Assembly: GCA_036389275.1 (NCBI GenBank)
Contig: DASVQE010000073.1
Location: 1-64,000 of the forward strand
DNA length: 64,000 bases
Reading direction: 5' to 3'
Source: QHVT01 sp036389275
GTDB taxonomy: Bacteria > Acidobacteriota > Thermoanaerobaculia > Gp7-AA8
Shown: positions 44,620 to 53,154 of the stretch, piece after piece
How positions within the stretch are numbered: position 1 is the first letter of the stretch
Layout: every line of letters begins with the position of its first letter
Notes under the pieces: generated by a model
Seen by the model: only the letters and a program-made list of their open reading frames with translations
Database searches by the model: none
Told to the model about the DNA's origin: nothing
Position numbers and translations under genes: made by a program

Positions 44620-45705
44620 TTGTATCAAATCGGAGATCAAATCACCATCCGTCCGACCGAGCTCGTCGCGGGCGGCGCGGCCCTCGCGAAAGTGGATGGT
44701 TTCCCCATCTTCGCCACCAACGTTTTCCCCGGCGACGTGGCCGTGGTGCGTTTGCACGAGGTGAAAAAAGGCTTCGCGAAAGCGGACCTCGTGGAGCTCG
44801 TCGAGCCGAGCCCGTGGCGCCGCGCGGAGCCCTGTCCGATCGCGAATGAATGCGGCGGCTGCGACTGGACCGCGCTGCGCCTCGACAAGCAGCTCGAGGC
44901 GAAGCGGCGCATCCTCTCCGAGTCGCTGCGGCGCATCGGCAAGATCGATCCGGCCACGCTGCCGGAGATCCGCATCCATCCGTCGCCGCTGAACTACCGC
45001 CTGCGCTCGCGGCTTCATCGCGACGGTGACGCCGTCGGCTTTTACGCCATGCGCTCGAACGACGTGGTGCCGCTGTCGGAGCATTGCGAGGTGGTCGGGC
45101 TGCGCACGCGCGAGGCGCCGATCGAAGGCGAGTCGTGGGAGCTCGGCGGACGCGTGATCGTCGAGGGCGAGCTGACCATCGGCGACTATCGCCTGTCGAC
45201 CGGCACGTTCTTCCAGGTCAACCGCCATCTCCTCGGCACGATGCTGCGGCTGGTGCGCGAGCTCGCGTCGGGCCTGACCGCGAAGCGGAGCGCGATCGAT
45301 CTCTACGCCGGCGTCGGCTTCTTCACGCTGCCGCTCGCGCGCGAGTTCGAGCGCGTGATCAGCGTGGAAGGCTCGCCGCGGTCGCACGAGTACGCGAAGC
45401 GCAACGCGCCGGCGAACGTGCGCGTGATGCAGGCGCCGGTCGAGGAGTACGTCGAGCGGATGCCGCGCGCCGATCTGATCTTCCTCGATCCGCCTCGCGC
45501 CGGCGCGAGGCGCAACGTCATCGACGCGGTGGCGCGGCAGGCGAACGAGCGGATTGGATTTCTCGCGTGTGATCCCGTAACCTTTGCGCGTGACGCGAGC
45601 CGGCTGATCGCGTCCGGCTGGCGCCTCGCCACGCTCGACCTCCTCGACCTCTTCCCCAACACGCATCACGTCGAGACGCTCTCCTCGTTCGAGCGTGATT
45701 CATGA
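44620..45705 (+). CDS. 23S rRNA (uracil-5-)-methyltransferase, RlmD/TrmA family
   Basis: 361 residues from TTG 44620, chosen for GGAG at 44611-44614; the ATG at 44608 would overlap the sucC start. Order: TRAM domain (VAGGAALAKVDGFPIFA), Fe-S cysteines (PCPIANECGGC and SEHC), then a SAM domain with AIDLYAGVGFFTLPLA, FLDPPRAGA and the catalytic Cys in FLACDPVTFARD. It methylates C5 of a uridine in rRNA or tRNA; the exact site cannot be told. Its end overlaps comEC by 11 bp. Confidence 0.88.
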   Translation: MYQIGDQITIRPTELVAGGAALAKVDGFPIFATNVFPGDVAVVRLHEVKKGFAKADLVELVEPSPWRRAEPCPIANECGGCDWTALRLDKQLEAKRRILSESLRRIGKIDPATLPEIRIHPSPLNYRLRSRLHRDGDAVGFYAMRSNDVVPLSEHCEVVGLRTREAPIEGESWELGGRVIVEGELTIGDYRLSTGTFFQVNRHLLGTMLRLVRELASGLTAKRSAIDLYAGVGFFTLPLAREFERVISVEGSPRSHEYAKRNAPANVRVMQAPVEEYVERMPRADLIFLDPPRAGARRNVIDAVARQANERIGFLACDPVTFARDASRLIASGWRLATLDLLDLFPNTHHVETLSSFERDS

Positions 45706-47824
45706 AGACACTCCTGCCGCACTGCCACTGCTGTCACTGATCGCGGGCCTCGGGCTCGCGCCGCTCCTCGTCAACCGCAATGCCTGCATCTTGGCGATGC
45801 TCGCCGTCGCCTTGCTGCTGCGCTCGCGGCGATCGTCGCTGCCGCTGTTCGCCGCTCTCGGACTCGCACTCGCGCCGGCGCCGGTCGTCGCGCCGCCGTT
45901 CGATCCGGAGCGCTTCGTCGTCGTCGAGGTGCCGCTCGATCGCGACTGGTCGGAGCGCAACGGCTCGTACGTCGCGCGCGCGCCGCGCTTCACCCTCGGC
46001 GATCGAGAAGTGCGCGCGACGATCGCCGTGGTGGCGCGCTTCGAGCCGCCGCCGATCGGCCTCGCGAAAACGTTGCGCGCCGAAGGGTTCCTTCGCCAGG
46101 ACGAGCGCGGCGGCTACGTGCTGCTCGTGAAGTCGCCGCGGCTGTTGTCGTACGACGGCACGATCGATCGGCGCTTGCCGTCGTCGTGGAACCGCATGCT
46201 CGCCAATCGTCTCGCGACGCACGCGCACGAGCATCGCGACGAGGTCGCACTCGCGGAGGCGCTGCTCCTCGGCCGCGGCGAACATCTGTCGGATGAGATG
46301 CGCGCGGCGTTTCGCCGCGGCGGCACCTATCACCTTCTGGTCTTTTCCGGACTGCAGATCGCCTTCGCCGCCGCGGTGCTGGCGCTGCTGCTGCGCTGGC
46401 TGCACGCGCCGCGGCTGGCCGACTGGCTGCTGCTCGCCTTCGCCGCGCTCGCGCCTCCGTTCATCGGCGCCACCGCCTCGGTCTCGCGCGCCAGCCTCGG
46501 CATCGGTCTCTACGCGTTGGCGCGCCTGGCCCGGCGTCCAACCTCGGTGGAGAACGTCTGGGCCGTCGCCGCGCTGCTGCGCCTGATCGTCGCGCCGCGC
46601 GATCTCGGCGACGCGGCGTTTCATCTCACCTACGCCGGCGCCGGCGCGCTGCTCTTCATCGGCAAGCGGCTGCACGGTCCGCGCTGGCTGCGCTACGCCG
46701 TGGCCGCCGAGGCGACCATGACGCCGCTCGTGCTCTTCCACTTTCATCAGTACGCGCTCGGCGGCTCGCTGCTGACGCTCGTGCTCTCGCCGGTGATCTT
46801 CGCCATGCTCGCCGTCTCCGCGCTCGCCTGCGCGTTCCCGTGCGACGCGCTTTTCGCCTGCATCGGCGCACTCCATCAGCTCTGCGTCTTCGTGAATCGC
46901 TTCGGCGTTTCCGGCTACTACGCGCGCCCGCCGCTCGTCGCGCTGCTCTTCGCCGGCTGCGCCGCGCTCATCGTCGTCGCCCGCTTGCGTGAACAGCGCC
47001 GCGCGTACGTGCTGCTGGCGCTCGCTCTCGTGCCGTCGATCGCCGCCGTCGCCGTCTCGCGCTCGCGGCGCAGCGTCGAGCATCCGCGCGTCACCTTCTT
47101 CGACGTCGGCCAGGGCGACGCCATCGCCGTGCGCAGCGGCGCGCACACGCTGCTCGTCGACGGCGGACCGGACACGCGCGTGCTGCCGCTGCTCGCCGAC
47201 CGCGGCATCCGGCGCATCGACGCCATCGTCCTCACCCACGCCCATCCCGACCACTGCGGCGCATTGCCGGACGTCGTACGGCAGCTCGACGTCGGCGCGG
47301 TCTGGGTCTCGCCGCGACGCTTCACCGGCGACTGCGCGCTGGCACTGCTCGAGGCCTGCAGCGCCACGCGCACGCCGCTGCACCTCGTGCGTGATGGCAC
47401 TATCCTGCACAGCGGCAATGTAACCACCACTGCACTGCTGCCGTCCCTCACCTTCCGCCACTCCCCGGAGAACAACGCCTCGGTCGTGTTGCGCGTGAGT
47501 GCAGACAAGCGCACTTTCCTGCTCACCGGCGACATCGAGCGAGAGGCAGAGCTCGACCTGCTCGATCGCGATCTGCATGCCGATGTGCTGAAAACTGCAC
47601 ATCACGGCAGCCGCAGCTCGACCTCGGAGGCGTTGCTGGAAGCGGTCCGGCCGCGCATCGCCGCCATCTCCTGCGGACGGCGGAACGTCTTCGGGCATCC
47701 CCATCCCGCGGTGCTCGCGCGGCTGCAGGAGCGGCGCGTGCGGGTCTGGCGCACCGATACGGAAGGAACGATTGACGTCGAGGTGGAACGAGGGAAACTG
47801 TACGTCCGCGGGCAAATGGACTAG
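45695..47824 (+). CDS. comEC: ComEC/Rec2-family DNA uptake channel
   Basis: 709 residues. N-terminal short hydrophobic and OB-like part, then the membrane Competence domain (LLLGRGEHLSDEMRAAFRRG; HLLVFSGLQIAF), several transmembrane helices (about 200-460), and a C-terminal metallo-beta-lactamase domain: FFDVGQGDAIAV, LTHAHPDHCGAL (metal site) and KTAHHGSRSSTS. It moves single-stranded DNA across the inner membrane in natural transformation. No other com gene is present. Expression may be coupled to the methyltransferase gene by the 11-bp overlap. Confidence 0.9.
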   Translation: MIHEDTPAALPLLSLIAGLGLAPLLVNRNACILAMLAVALLLRSRRSSLPLFAALGLALAPAPVVAPPFDPERFVVVEVPLDRDWSERNGSYVARAPRFTLGDREVRATIAVVARFEPPPIGLAKTLRAEGFLRQDERGGYVLLVKSPRLLSYDGTIDRRLPSSWNRMLANRLATHAHEHRDEVALAEALLLGRGEHLSDEMRAAFRRGGTYHLLVFSGLQIAFAAAVLALLLRWLHAPRLADWLLLAFAALAPPFIGATASVSRASLGIGLYALARLARRPTSVENVWAVAALLRLIVAPRDLGDAAFHLTYAGAGALLFIGKRLHGPRWLRYAVAAEATMTPLVLFHFHQYALGGSLLTLVLSPVIFAMLAVSALACAFPCDALFACIGALHQLCVFVNRFGVSGYYARPPLVALLFAGCAALIVVARLREQRRAYVLLALALVPSIAAVAVSRSRRSVEHPRVTFFDVGQGDAIAVRSGAHTLLVDGGPDTRVLPLLADRGIRRIDAIVLTHAHPDHCGALPDVVRQLDVGAVWVSPRRFTGDCALALLEACSATRTPLHLVRDGTILHSGNVTTTALLPSLTFRHSPENNASVVLRVSADKRTFLLTGDIEREAELDLLDRDLHADVLKTAHHGSRSSTSEALLEAVRPRIAAISCGRRNVFGHPHPAVLARLQERRVRVWRTDTEGTIDVEVERGKLYVRGQMD

Positions 47825-47842
47825 AGTCGACGGTCAGCCGTC

Positions 47843-48172
47843 ATGTCGACCACCGTCCTACGACTCGGTCTCTGGACGTTGATTCTCGTCCTGGCGTTGT
47901 ACGTCGTCGCCAGCGCGTACAGCGAGGAGACTTGGGTCGAGATGATCCCGATGCCGATGCTCCAGCAGGTGCTGGTGGTGAGCATCGTCCTGATCGTCGC
48001 CGGCATCATCCTGCGCATCTTCGACAAAGGCGCGAGCGTCGTGGCGAAGAACCGCTGCCGCGTCTGCAAGACGCCCATCCCGGCCGGCGCGCTCTACTGC
48101 CGCGCGCATCTGCGGAACATCATCGCCGACGAAGACGAGCGCACCCACATGACGCGGGTGCGCCGCCGCTGA
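47843..48172 (+). CDS. Two-helix membrane protein with C-terminal zinc-ribbon-like motif
   Basis: 109 residues. Two hydrophobic helices (about 7-25, and about 42-59, around VLVVSIVLIVAGII), then CRVCKTPIPAGALYCRAHL, a CxxC...CxxH knuckle that may bind zinc on the cytoplasmic side, and a charged tail. No family recognised. It lies between comEC (18 nt) and miaA (3 nt), so it is probably co-transcribed. A TAGAGT box overlaps the comEC stop. Confidence 0.72.
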   Translation: MSTTVLRLGLWTLILVLALYVVASAYSEETWVEMIPMPMLQQVLVVSIVLIVAGIILRIFDKGASVVAKNRCRVCKTPIPAGALYCRAHLRNIIADEDERTHMTRVRRR

Positions 48173-48175
48173 CGC

Positions 48176-49090
48176 GTGCAGCCGCTGATCGTCATCGCCG
48201 GCCCCACCGGCGCCGGCAAGTCGGAGCTGGCTTTGCGTCTGGCGCAAACGCTCGGCGGTGAGATCGTCAACTACGACTCGGTGCAGATCTACCGCGGCTT
48301 CGATATCGGCAGCGCCAAGCCGCCGCGCGAGCAGCGCGCGCTCGTGCCGCATCACCTCTTCGACATCGTTGATGCGGACGAGGAGTTCAACGCCGCCGAC
48401 TACGGCCGGCGCGCGCGCGCAGTCTGCGCGGAGATCGACGCGCGCGGCCGCCGGGTGATCCTCGTAGGCGGCACCTTCTTCTACCTGCGCGCGATGCTGT
48501 CGGGACTGCCGGAGATGCCGGGGCGCGACGAGGCGTTGCGCGCGCGCATCCGGCGCGTGGCCGATCGTCCGCGCGGCGCGGCTCGGCTGCATCGCTGGCT
48601 GTCGAACATCGATCCGGCCAGTGGTAGAAAGATCGCCGCCGCGGACCGGCATCGCGTCGAGCGCGCACTCGAGGTATGGCTCTCGGCCGGCAAGCCGATC
48701 TCGGAATGGGAGCGCAACACGGCCGACGAGCTGCCTTCGATCAAACTGGCGCTGACGCTCGAGCGCGCGCGGCTGCACGAACGGCTCGACGCGCGGGTCG
48801 CGGCGATGTTCGCGGCGGGTCTCGTCGAGGAGACGCGCGCGCTGCTGGCGCGCTTTCCGGCGACGGCGCGGCCGTTCGGCACGATCGGCTACAAAGAGGC
48901 GGCGGCGGTGGTGCGCGGCGAGCTCTCCGAGGAGACCGCCATCGCCGAGACGCGGCGGCGCACGCGCGCCTATGCGAAACGGCAACTGACGTGGCTGCGG
49001 GCGGAGCGGAATGTGCAGTGGCTCGACGCCACGAACGTCGATCGAACATTCGAGGCCGCGCTGCGGCTTCTGCGAGGTGAGGCGAGTTGA
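48176..49090 (+). CDS. miaA: tRNA dimethylallyltransferase
   Basis: 304 residues from GTG 48176. P-loop AGPTGAGKSELAL, DSVQIYRGFDIGSAKP, PHHLFDIVD and LVGGTFFYLRAML, then tRNA-binding RPFGTIGYKEA and the C-terminal RRRTRAYAKRQLTWLR. It prenylates A37 of tRNAs reading UNN codons. A standard-length enzyme. The stop overlaps the TTG start of the next gene. Confidence 0.93.
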   Translation: MQPLIVIAGPTGAGKSELALRLAQTLGGEIVNYDSVQIYRGFDIGSAKPPREQRALVPHHLFDIVDADEEFNAADYGRRARAVCAEIDARGRRVILVGGTFFYLRAMLSGLPEMPGRDEALRARIRRVADRPRGAARLHRWLSNIDPASGRKIAAADRHRVERALEVWLSAGKPISEWERNTADELPSIKLALTLERARLHERLDARVAAMFAAGLVEETRALLARFPATARPFGTIGYKEAAAVVRGELSEETAIAETRRRTRAYAKRQLTWLRAERNVQWLDATNVDRTFEAALRLLRGEAS

Positions 49091-50370
49091 TTCGAGCAAA
49101 AGCTGTCCTGCTGCTCGCGCTTGCGGTGCTCTGCGCCGCCTGCGCCGACACGAGCGTTCCCGTTCCCGAGGTCGCGCCGGAGCGTACCGACCGTTACCTG
49201 ATCGATCCGCGCAGCGGCTACGACGCGGCGGTCTCGCCGCAGCTCGCCGCGCGCTTCGAGACGGCGTGGCGGTTCGTCCTCGCGAACAATGAGACCGAGG
49301 CGCGAAAGCGGCTCGGCGAGATCCGGACGAAGAATCCGGAGTACCTGCCGGCGCAGCTCGCCGAGGCCGCGCTCGATTTGCGCAACGACCGCTACGACGC
49401 GGCGCGCACGACCATTGATCTGATCCTCGCGCATTCGCCCGACTATCTCGCCGCGCGCGTCTATCAGGCGGAGCTCGCGTACCGGCAGCACGAGACGCGG
49501 CGCGCGTACGATCTCTATCGCGATCTCGCGCGCGATCCCGCCGCGCCGGCGACGGCGGCGGAGCGCGCCAGCGAGCTGCAGGCGACGCTGTTCAACGAGC
49601 TGTACGCCGCCGCGCAGTCGGCGCCCGACGCGGAGGCGGTGCGGCTGCTGCGCGAGGCGCTGACGTTCAACGCCGGCGCGACCGAGGCGCGCATTCTCCT
49701 CGGACGCAAGCTCGTCGCGCTGCGGCAGTTCGAGGAAGCGCGCGCGGCCATCGATCCGCTCCTCTCGACCGGCGACGTCGATCGCGCGGAGATCCAGGAG
49801 ATGCTCGCCGAGATCGACGTCGGGCGCGGCCGCTATCAGGAAGCGATCGTTCGCTACGACCGCCTCTCGCGGCGAACCAAGGAGCCGCGCTACGCGCAAC
49901 GCCTCGACGAGATCAAGGAAGTGTGGAGCGCGCAGAACATGCCGCCGCAATACCGGCAGGCCTTCGAGTCGGCCTCGCTCACCCGCGCCGACTTTGCGGT
50001 GCTTCTCTACTGGACCGTGCCCTCGGTCCGCTTCGCACAAAACCTCGCCGCGCCGCCGATCGCCGTCGACATCCAGGAAGTCACCGGCCGCGAAGAAATG
50101 ATCCGCGCCATCGCCATCGGCCTCTACGAAGTCGACCCCGTCACGCGCCGCGTCAATCCCTACCGCCCGATGACCGCCGAACGTCTCTCGCGCATGACCG
50201 CCCGCCTCCTCGTCATCCGCGGCGCCGCCTGCGCGCGCGGCGTTCCGTCCGATCGCGTGCTGTCGTCGTGCGGAGTCACCGATCCGCTTACCAGCGCCAC
50301 AACGCCCGACGCGCCCGTGACCGGCCGCACCGCACGGGCAATGCTGGAGCAGGTGGCAAAGGTGCTGTAA
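49087..50370 (+). CDS. TPR lipoprotein with SLH-like C-terminal region
   Basis: 427 residues from TTG 49087. Lipoprotein signal (LLLALAVLCAACAD). Residues about 50-290 hold degenerate TPR helices (EARKRLGEIRTKNPEYLPAQ; YQEAIVRYDRLSRR). Residues about 300-390 resemble an S-layer-homology-type repeat (LTRADFAVLLYWTV, then VDPVTRRVNPYRPMTAERLSRM). It may tether envelope components. The SLH-like reading is by pattern and not certain. It is coupled to miaA through TTGA. Confidence 0.7.
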   Translation: MIRAKAVLLLALAVLCAACADTSVPVPEVAPERTDRYLIDPRSGYDAAVSPQLAARFETAWRFVLANNETEARKRLGEIRTKNPEYLPAQLAEAALDLRNDRYDAARTTIDLILAHSPDYLAARVYQAELAYRQHETRRAYDLYRDLARDPAAPATAAERASELQATLFNELYAAAQSAPDAEAVRLLREALTFNAGATEARILLGRKLVALRQFEEARAAIDPLLSTGDVDRAEIQEMLAEIDVGRGRYQEAIVRYDRLSRRTKEPRYAQRLDEIKEVWSAQNMPPQYRQAFESASLTRADFAVLLYWTVPSVRFAQNLAAPPIAVDIQEVTGREEMIRAIAIGLYEVDPVTRRVNPYRPMTAERLSRMTARLLVIRGAACARGVPSDRVLSSCGVTDPLTSATTPDAPVTGRTARAMLEQVAKVL

Positions 50371-50372
50371 GG

Positions 50373-50481
50373 CAGTTCCTCGGAGTTCCTCGGGTTCCTC
50401 GGAGTTCCTCGGAGGGGCAGGCGACCGCACGATCCACTCCGAGGAACTCCGAGGAACTGCCGAGGAACTCCGAGGAACTCC
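50373..50481. repeat. Hairpin repeat with arms of 10-bp tandem units
   Basis: Left arm 50373-50413 repeats GGAGTTCCTC four times with one short unit; right arm 50436-50481 repeats CCGAGGAACT. They pair over about 40 bp around a 22-nt centre. It fills the gap between convergent genes (stops at 50370 and 50484) and probably terminates both transcripts. Confidence 0.9.
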
Positions 50482-50483
50482 GT

Positions 50484-51071
50484 CTAGAACAGGCTCAACC
50501 TCGGCAACTCAAACCGTTCCCGCACGATCCTTCTCAAGTGCGCGACGCGCGCCCGGTCGCGGCTTTTCTCGTCGGTGGTGCCGACGGCGCGTTCGGCTTC
50601 GGCGCGGAGTGCTTCGCCGTCGGTCGCGGTTGCGAGCACCGCGTCGACCAGCTCGTCTTCGAGCTCCATCAGACGCTCCTCGATGCGCGGGACGGTTTTC
50701 TCGGCGGCGAGGGCGCGGACCCGATCCGCAAACGGCGCGGCGGGTGAGGACTCGAGGCGCACGGCCAGCGCTTCGAGCAGCGCGCTGACGTCTTCCTCCG
50801 GCACCACTTCGCCGCTGCCGACGTGCAGCTCGCGGCGGTTGGCCCAAAGCTCCTTCACGGCGTGGCGGCAGTAGTGAAGACTGTTGACGCTCTTGCTTCG
50901 CTCCGTCGCCTTGTCGAAGACGCTGTCGATCGCTTCGAGCACCACCGACAGCGGGATTCCGGCCTCCGCCCATTCGCGCATCAGGTGCACGTCCTTCGCG
51001 GAAAGCACGAACGGCGTGCCGCGGCGGTGCGTGAAATGCGCCTCGATTTCCAGGTAGTACTCCGGCGACAC
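50484..51071 (-). CDS. Conserved-looking protein of unknown function
   Basis: 195 residues, no signal peptide or membrane segment. The N-terminal 60 residues (SPEYYLEIEAHFTHRRGT, then PLSVVLEAIDSVFDK) look like a compact helical domain reminiscent of DnaD- or replication-initiator-like helical folds, but I cannot assign it. The C-terminal half is charged and helical. Codon use fits its neighbours. Divergent from the SpoIIE-type gene, 54 bp apart. Confidence 0.68.
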   Translation of the reverse strand: MSPEYYLEIEAHFTHRRGTPFVLSAKDVHLMREWAEAGIPLSVVLEAIDSVFDKATERSKSVNSLHYCRHAVKELWANRRELHVGSGEVVPEEDVSALLEALAVRLESSPAAPFADRVRALAAEKTVPRIEERLMELEDELVDAVLATATDGEALRAEAERAVGTTDEKSRDRARVAHLRRIVRERFELPRLSLF

Positions 51072-51091
51072 GGCGCCACCCTACGATCAGC

Positions 51092-51097
51092 TACAAT
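51092..51097 (+). promoter_or_regulatory. -10 element TACAAT before FHA-GAF-SpoIIE gene
   Basis: TACAAT lies 28 nt upstream of the ATG at 51126, leaving a short leader that contains CGGAG as a weak ribosome site. No clear -35. Confidence 0.4.
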
Positions 51098-51125
51098 CAC
51101 CCGTCAACGCCCACGGAGCCCACGC

Positions 51126-52757
51126 ATGCAATCGGTCCCGCCGCGAGCGGAAGTCACGGTTTACTCGCCCCTGTTCTCTCCGTTCCGGCAGCCGCTCGAG
51201 GGCGGTGCCGTCTCGATCGGGCGCGCATCCGACTGCACCATTCCGATCAAGGACCGCTACCTCTCGCGCAAGCACGCCGAGATCGTCGCCATCGGCACCG
51301 CGTGGGTGCTCAAGGATCTGGGCAGTGCCAACGGCACCTACCTGAACGGCTCGCGCGTCGAGCGCGACGAGACGCTCAAGACCGGCGACCGCATCCGCCT
51401 CGGCGACACCGAGATCGTCTTCGAGACCAACGAGCGCAACACCGACCGCTTCATCGCCGTCGCCGAATCGGCGGCCAGCCCGACCATCGCCATCCCGGTT
51501 CACGAGATCACCGACCGTCCGCAGGAGCAGGACGTCACGCGCCTGCAGACGCTCACGCTGCTCGCGCGCGAGCTGATCGAAGACCGGCCGATGGACGAGC
51601 TGTTCGGATTCATCGTCGAGCGCGTGATGGAGCACCTCCATCCGTCGCGCGCCGCCATCGCGCTGCTCGCCTCCGACAGCCGCTCCTTCACCAAAGTCGA
51701 AGTGCGGCGGCAGGACAAGAGCGACGCCAGCGAGCTGACCATCAGCCATACGCTGCTCTCCGCGGTGGTCGAGGAGAAGAAGGCGCTCGCCTTCGTCGAC
51801 GTCTCCATCGACGAGAAGCTGCGCACCGCGCAGTCGATCATCATGCAGGGCATCCACTCGATCCTCTGCGCGCCGCTGATGATCGGCGACGCGGTGGTCG
51901 GCGTGCTGTACGTCGACTACCTGTTCACGCAGCGTGCGATCTCCGAGGATGACGTGCGGCTGATCGCGCAGATCGGACGCTTCGCCGCCATCAAGCTCGA
52001 GACCACGCGCCTGCGCGAAGAAGCGATCGAGAAGCGGATCATGGACGAGGAGCTCAAGACTGCGTCCAACATCCAGCGGCGCCTGCTGCCGGTCGCGCCG
52101 AGCGGCGTCGACGGCTACACCTTCAGCGGACGCAATCAGCCGTGCCGCACCGTCAGCGGCGACTACTACGACTTCGTCATCCGTCCTGACGGAAAGGTGT
52201 ACTTCGTGATCGGCGACGTGAGCGGCAAAGGCGTCACGGCCGGTCTGATGATGGCCGGACTGCAGGTAGCGTTTCGGATTTTCTCGAAGAGCGATCCCGA
52301 TCCGGCCACGCTGGTGACGCAGCTCAATCTCGCCCTCAAAGAGAACCTGCCGCAGTCGAAGTTCGTGACGCTGTTCCTCGGCCGTCTCGACACGAAGACG
52401 GGCGCGGTCGAGTACGTGAACGCCGGCCACACGCCGCCGCTCTGGCTGCGGCGCGAAGGCGTGAGCGAGCTCGGCGAGAGCGATCTGCTGCTCGGCGTGG
52501 TGACGAAGGCGCACTTTCTCAACCGCCAGCTCACGCTCGCACCGGGCGACTCGCTGATCCTCTTCACCGACGGCGTGAGCGAGGCGCGCAACGATGACGG
52601 CCAGGACCTCGGCTCGAATTTTCCGCTCGGCGCAATGCACGGCGCGCCGGCCGAAACAGTCGCGCGCGCCGTCAACGACGCCGTGCTCGCCCACGTCGGC
52701 GACGCCGAGAATCTCGACGACGACGTGACGCTGGTGGTCGTGAGCAGGTCGCTGTAA
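51126..52757 (+). CDS. FHA-GAF-SpoIIE (PP2C-type) phosphatase
   Basis: 543 residues. FHA domain (about 10-105: SIGRASDCTIP, YLSRKHAEI, GSANGTYLNGSRV) binds phosphothreonine; GAF domain (about 140-290); then a SpoIIE/RsbU-type PPM phosphatase with SGDYYDFVIRPDGK, VIGDVSGKGVTAGLMMA and FTDGVSEARN supplying metal-binding Asps. Such proteins dephosphorylate anti-sigma-factor antagonists or similar targets on a signal. No kinase or anti-sigma gene is adjacent. Cytoplasmic; the ATG at 51126 begins just before the FHA domain. Confidence 0.9.
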   Translation: MQSVPPRAEVTVYSPLFSPFRQPLEGGAVSIGRASDCTIPIKDRYLSRKHAEIVAIGTAWVLKDLGSANGTYLNGSRVERDETLKTGDRIRLGDTEIVFETNERNTDRFIAVAESAASPTIAIPVHEITDRPQEQDVTRLQTLTLLARELIEDRPMDELFGFIVERVMEHLHPSRAAIALLASDSRSFTKVEVRRQDKSDASELTISHTLLSAVVEEKKALAFVDVSIDEKLRTAQSIIMQGIHSILCAPLMIGDAVVGVLYVDYLFTQRAISEDDVRLIAQIGRFAAIKLETTRLREEAIEKRIMDEELKTASNIQRRLLPVAPSGVDGYTFSGRNQPCRTVSGDYYDFVIRPDGKVYFVIGDVSGKGVTAGLMMAGLQVAFRIFSKSDPDPATLVTQLNLALKENLPQSKFVTLFLGRLDTKTGAVEYVNAGHTPPLWLRREGVSELGESDLLLGVVTKAHFLNRQLTLAPGDSLILFTDGVSEARNDDGQDLGSNFPLGAMHGAPAETVARAVNDAVLAHVGDAENLDDDVTLVVVSRSL

Positions 52758-52761
52758 CGAA

Positions 52762-53124
52762 CTACAGCAACCCTTCCGACCGCAGCCACTCTTCGATGGC
52801 GAGCGTCGCGCGATCGTTTTTGAAATTGAAGAAGCTGCGCTCGGTGCGACGGTCCTCGGTCAGTGCGGCGCGGAATGCGCTCGCGTCGTCGACGAGCCGC
52901 GCGAGATGCTCGCGCGTCACCGACAGCGGCAGCTTCTCCACGAACAGCCGCCGGTCCTCCGCTTCGCTCTCGGCCGTGCGCGTCGGGATGCGGCGGTAGC
53001 GCGTGGCATCGCCGGGCGGCTCGTCGTCGAGCGGCTGATCGATGATGTCGCCGCTCTCGGTGTCGAGATAGTGCGCCAGGGCGACGCCGAGGTAAGCGAC
53101 TTGCAGGCCGTCGAGATCGAGCAT
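52762..53124 (-). CDS. UPF0158-like protein of unknown function
   Basis: 120 residues from the ATG at 53124. HYLDTESGDIIDQP resembles the UPF0158 motif (YLD-x-ETG-x-V), followed by LPLSVTREHLARLVDDAS and a C-terminal FFNFKNDRATLAIEEWLR segment usual for the group. Function unknown. Divergent from murQ, with overlapping -10 elements; a TATCAT box lies 10 nt before the ATG, and its stop is 4 bp from the convergent phosphatase stop. Confidence 0.75.
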   Translation of the reverse strand: MLDLDGLQVAYLGVALAHYLDTESGDIIDQPLDDEPPGDATRYRRIPTRTAESEAEDRRLFVEKLPLSVTREHLARLVDDASAFRAALTEDRRTERSFFNFKNDRATLAIEEWLRSEGLL

Positions 53125-53134
53125 GCGAAACCCG

Positions 53135-53144
53135 ATGATATCTT
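53135..53144. promoter_or_regulatory. Overlapping divergent -10 elements (GATATC core)
   Basis: TATCTT on the plus strand (53139-53144) lies 10 nt before murQ; TATCAT on the minus strand (53140-53135) lies 10 nt before the UPF0158-like gene. The two hexamers share the palindrome GATATC. Confidence 0.4.
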
Positions 53145-53154
53145 TCCCGCGACG

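Noticed and set aside
45734..47815. 693-codon open frame on the minus strand
   Set aside because: Shadow of comEC; composition is low-complexity (Arg, Glu, Ala, Gly) with no motif.
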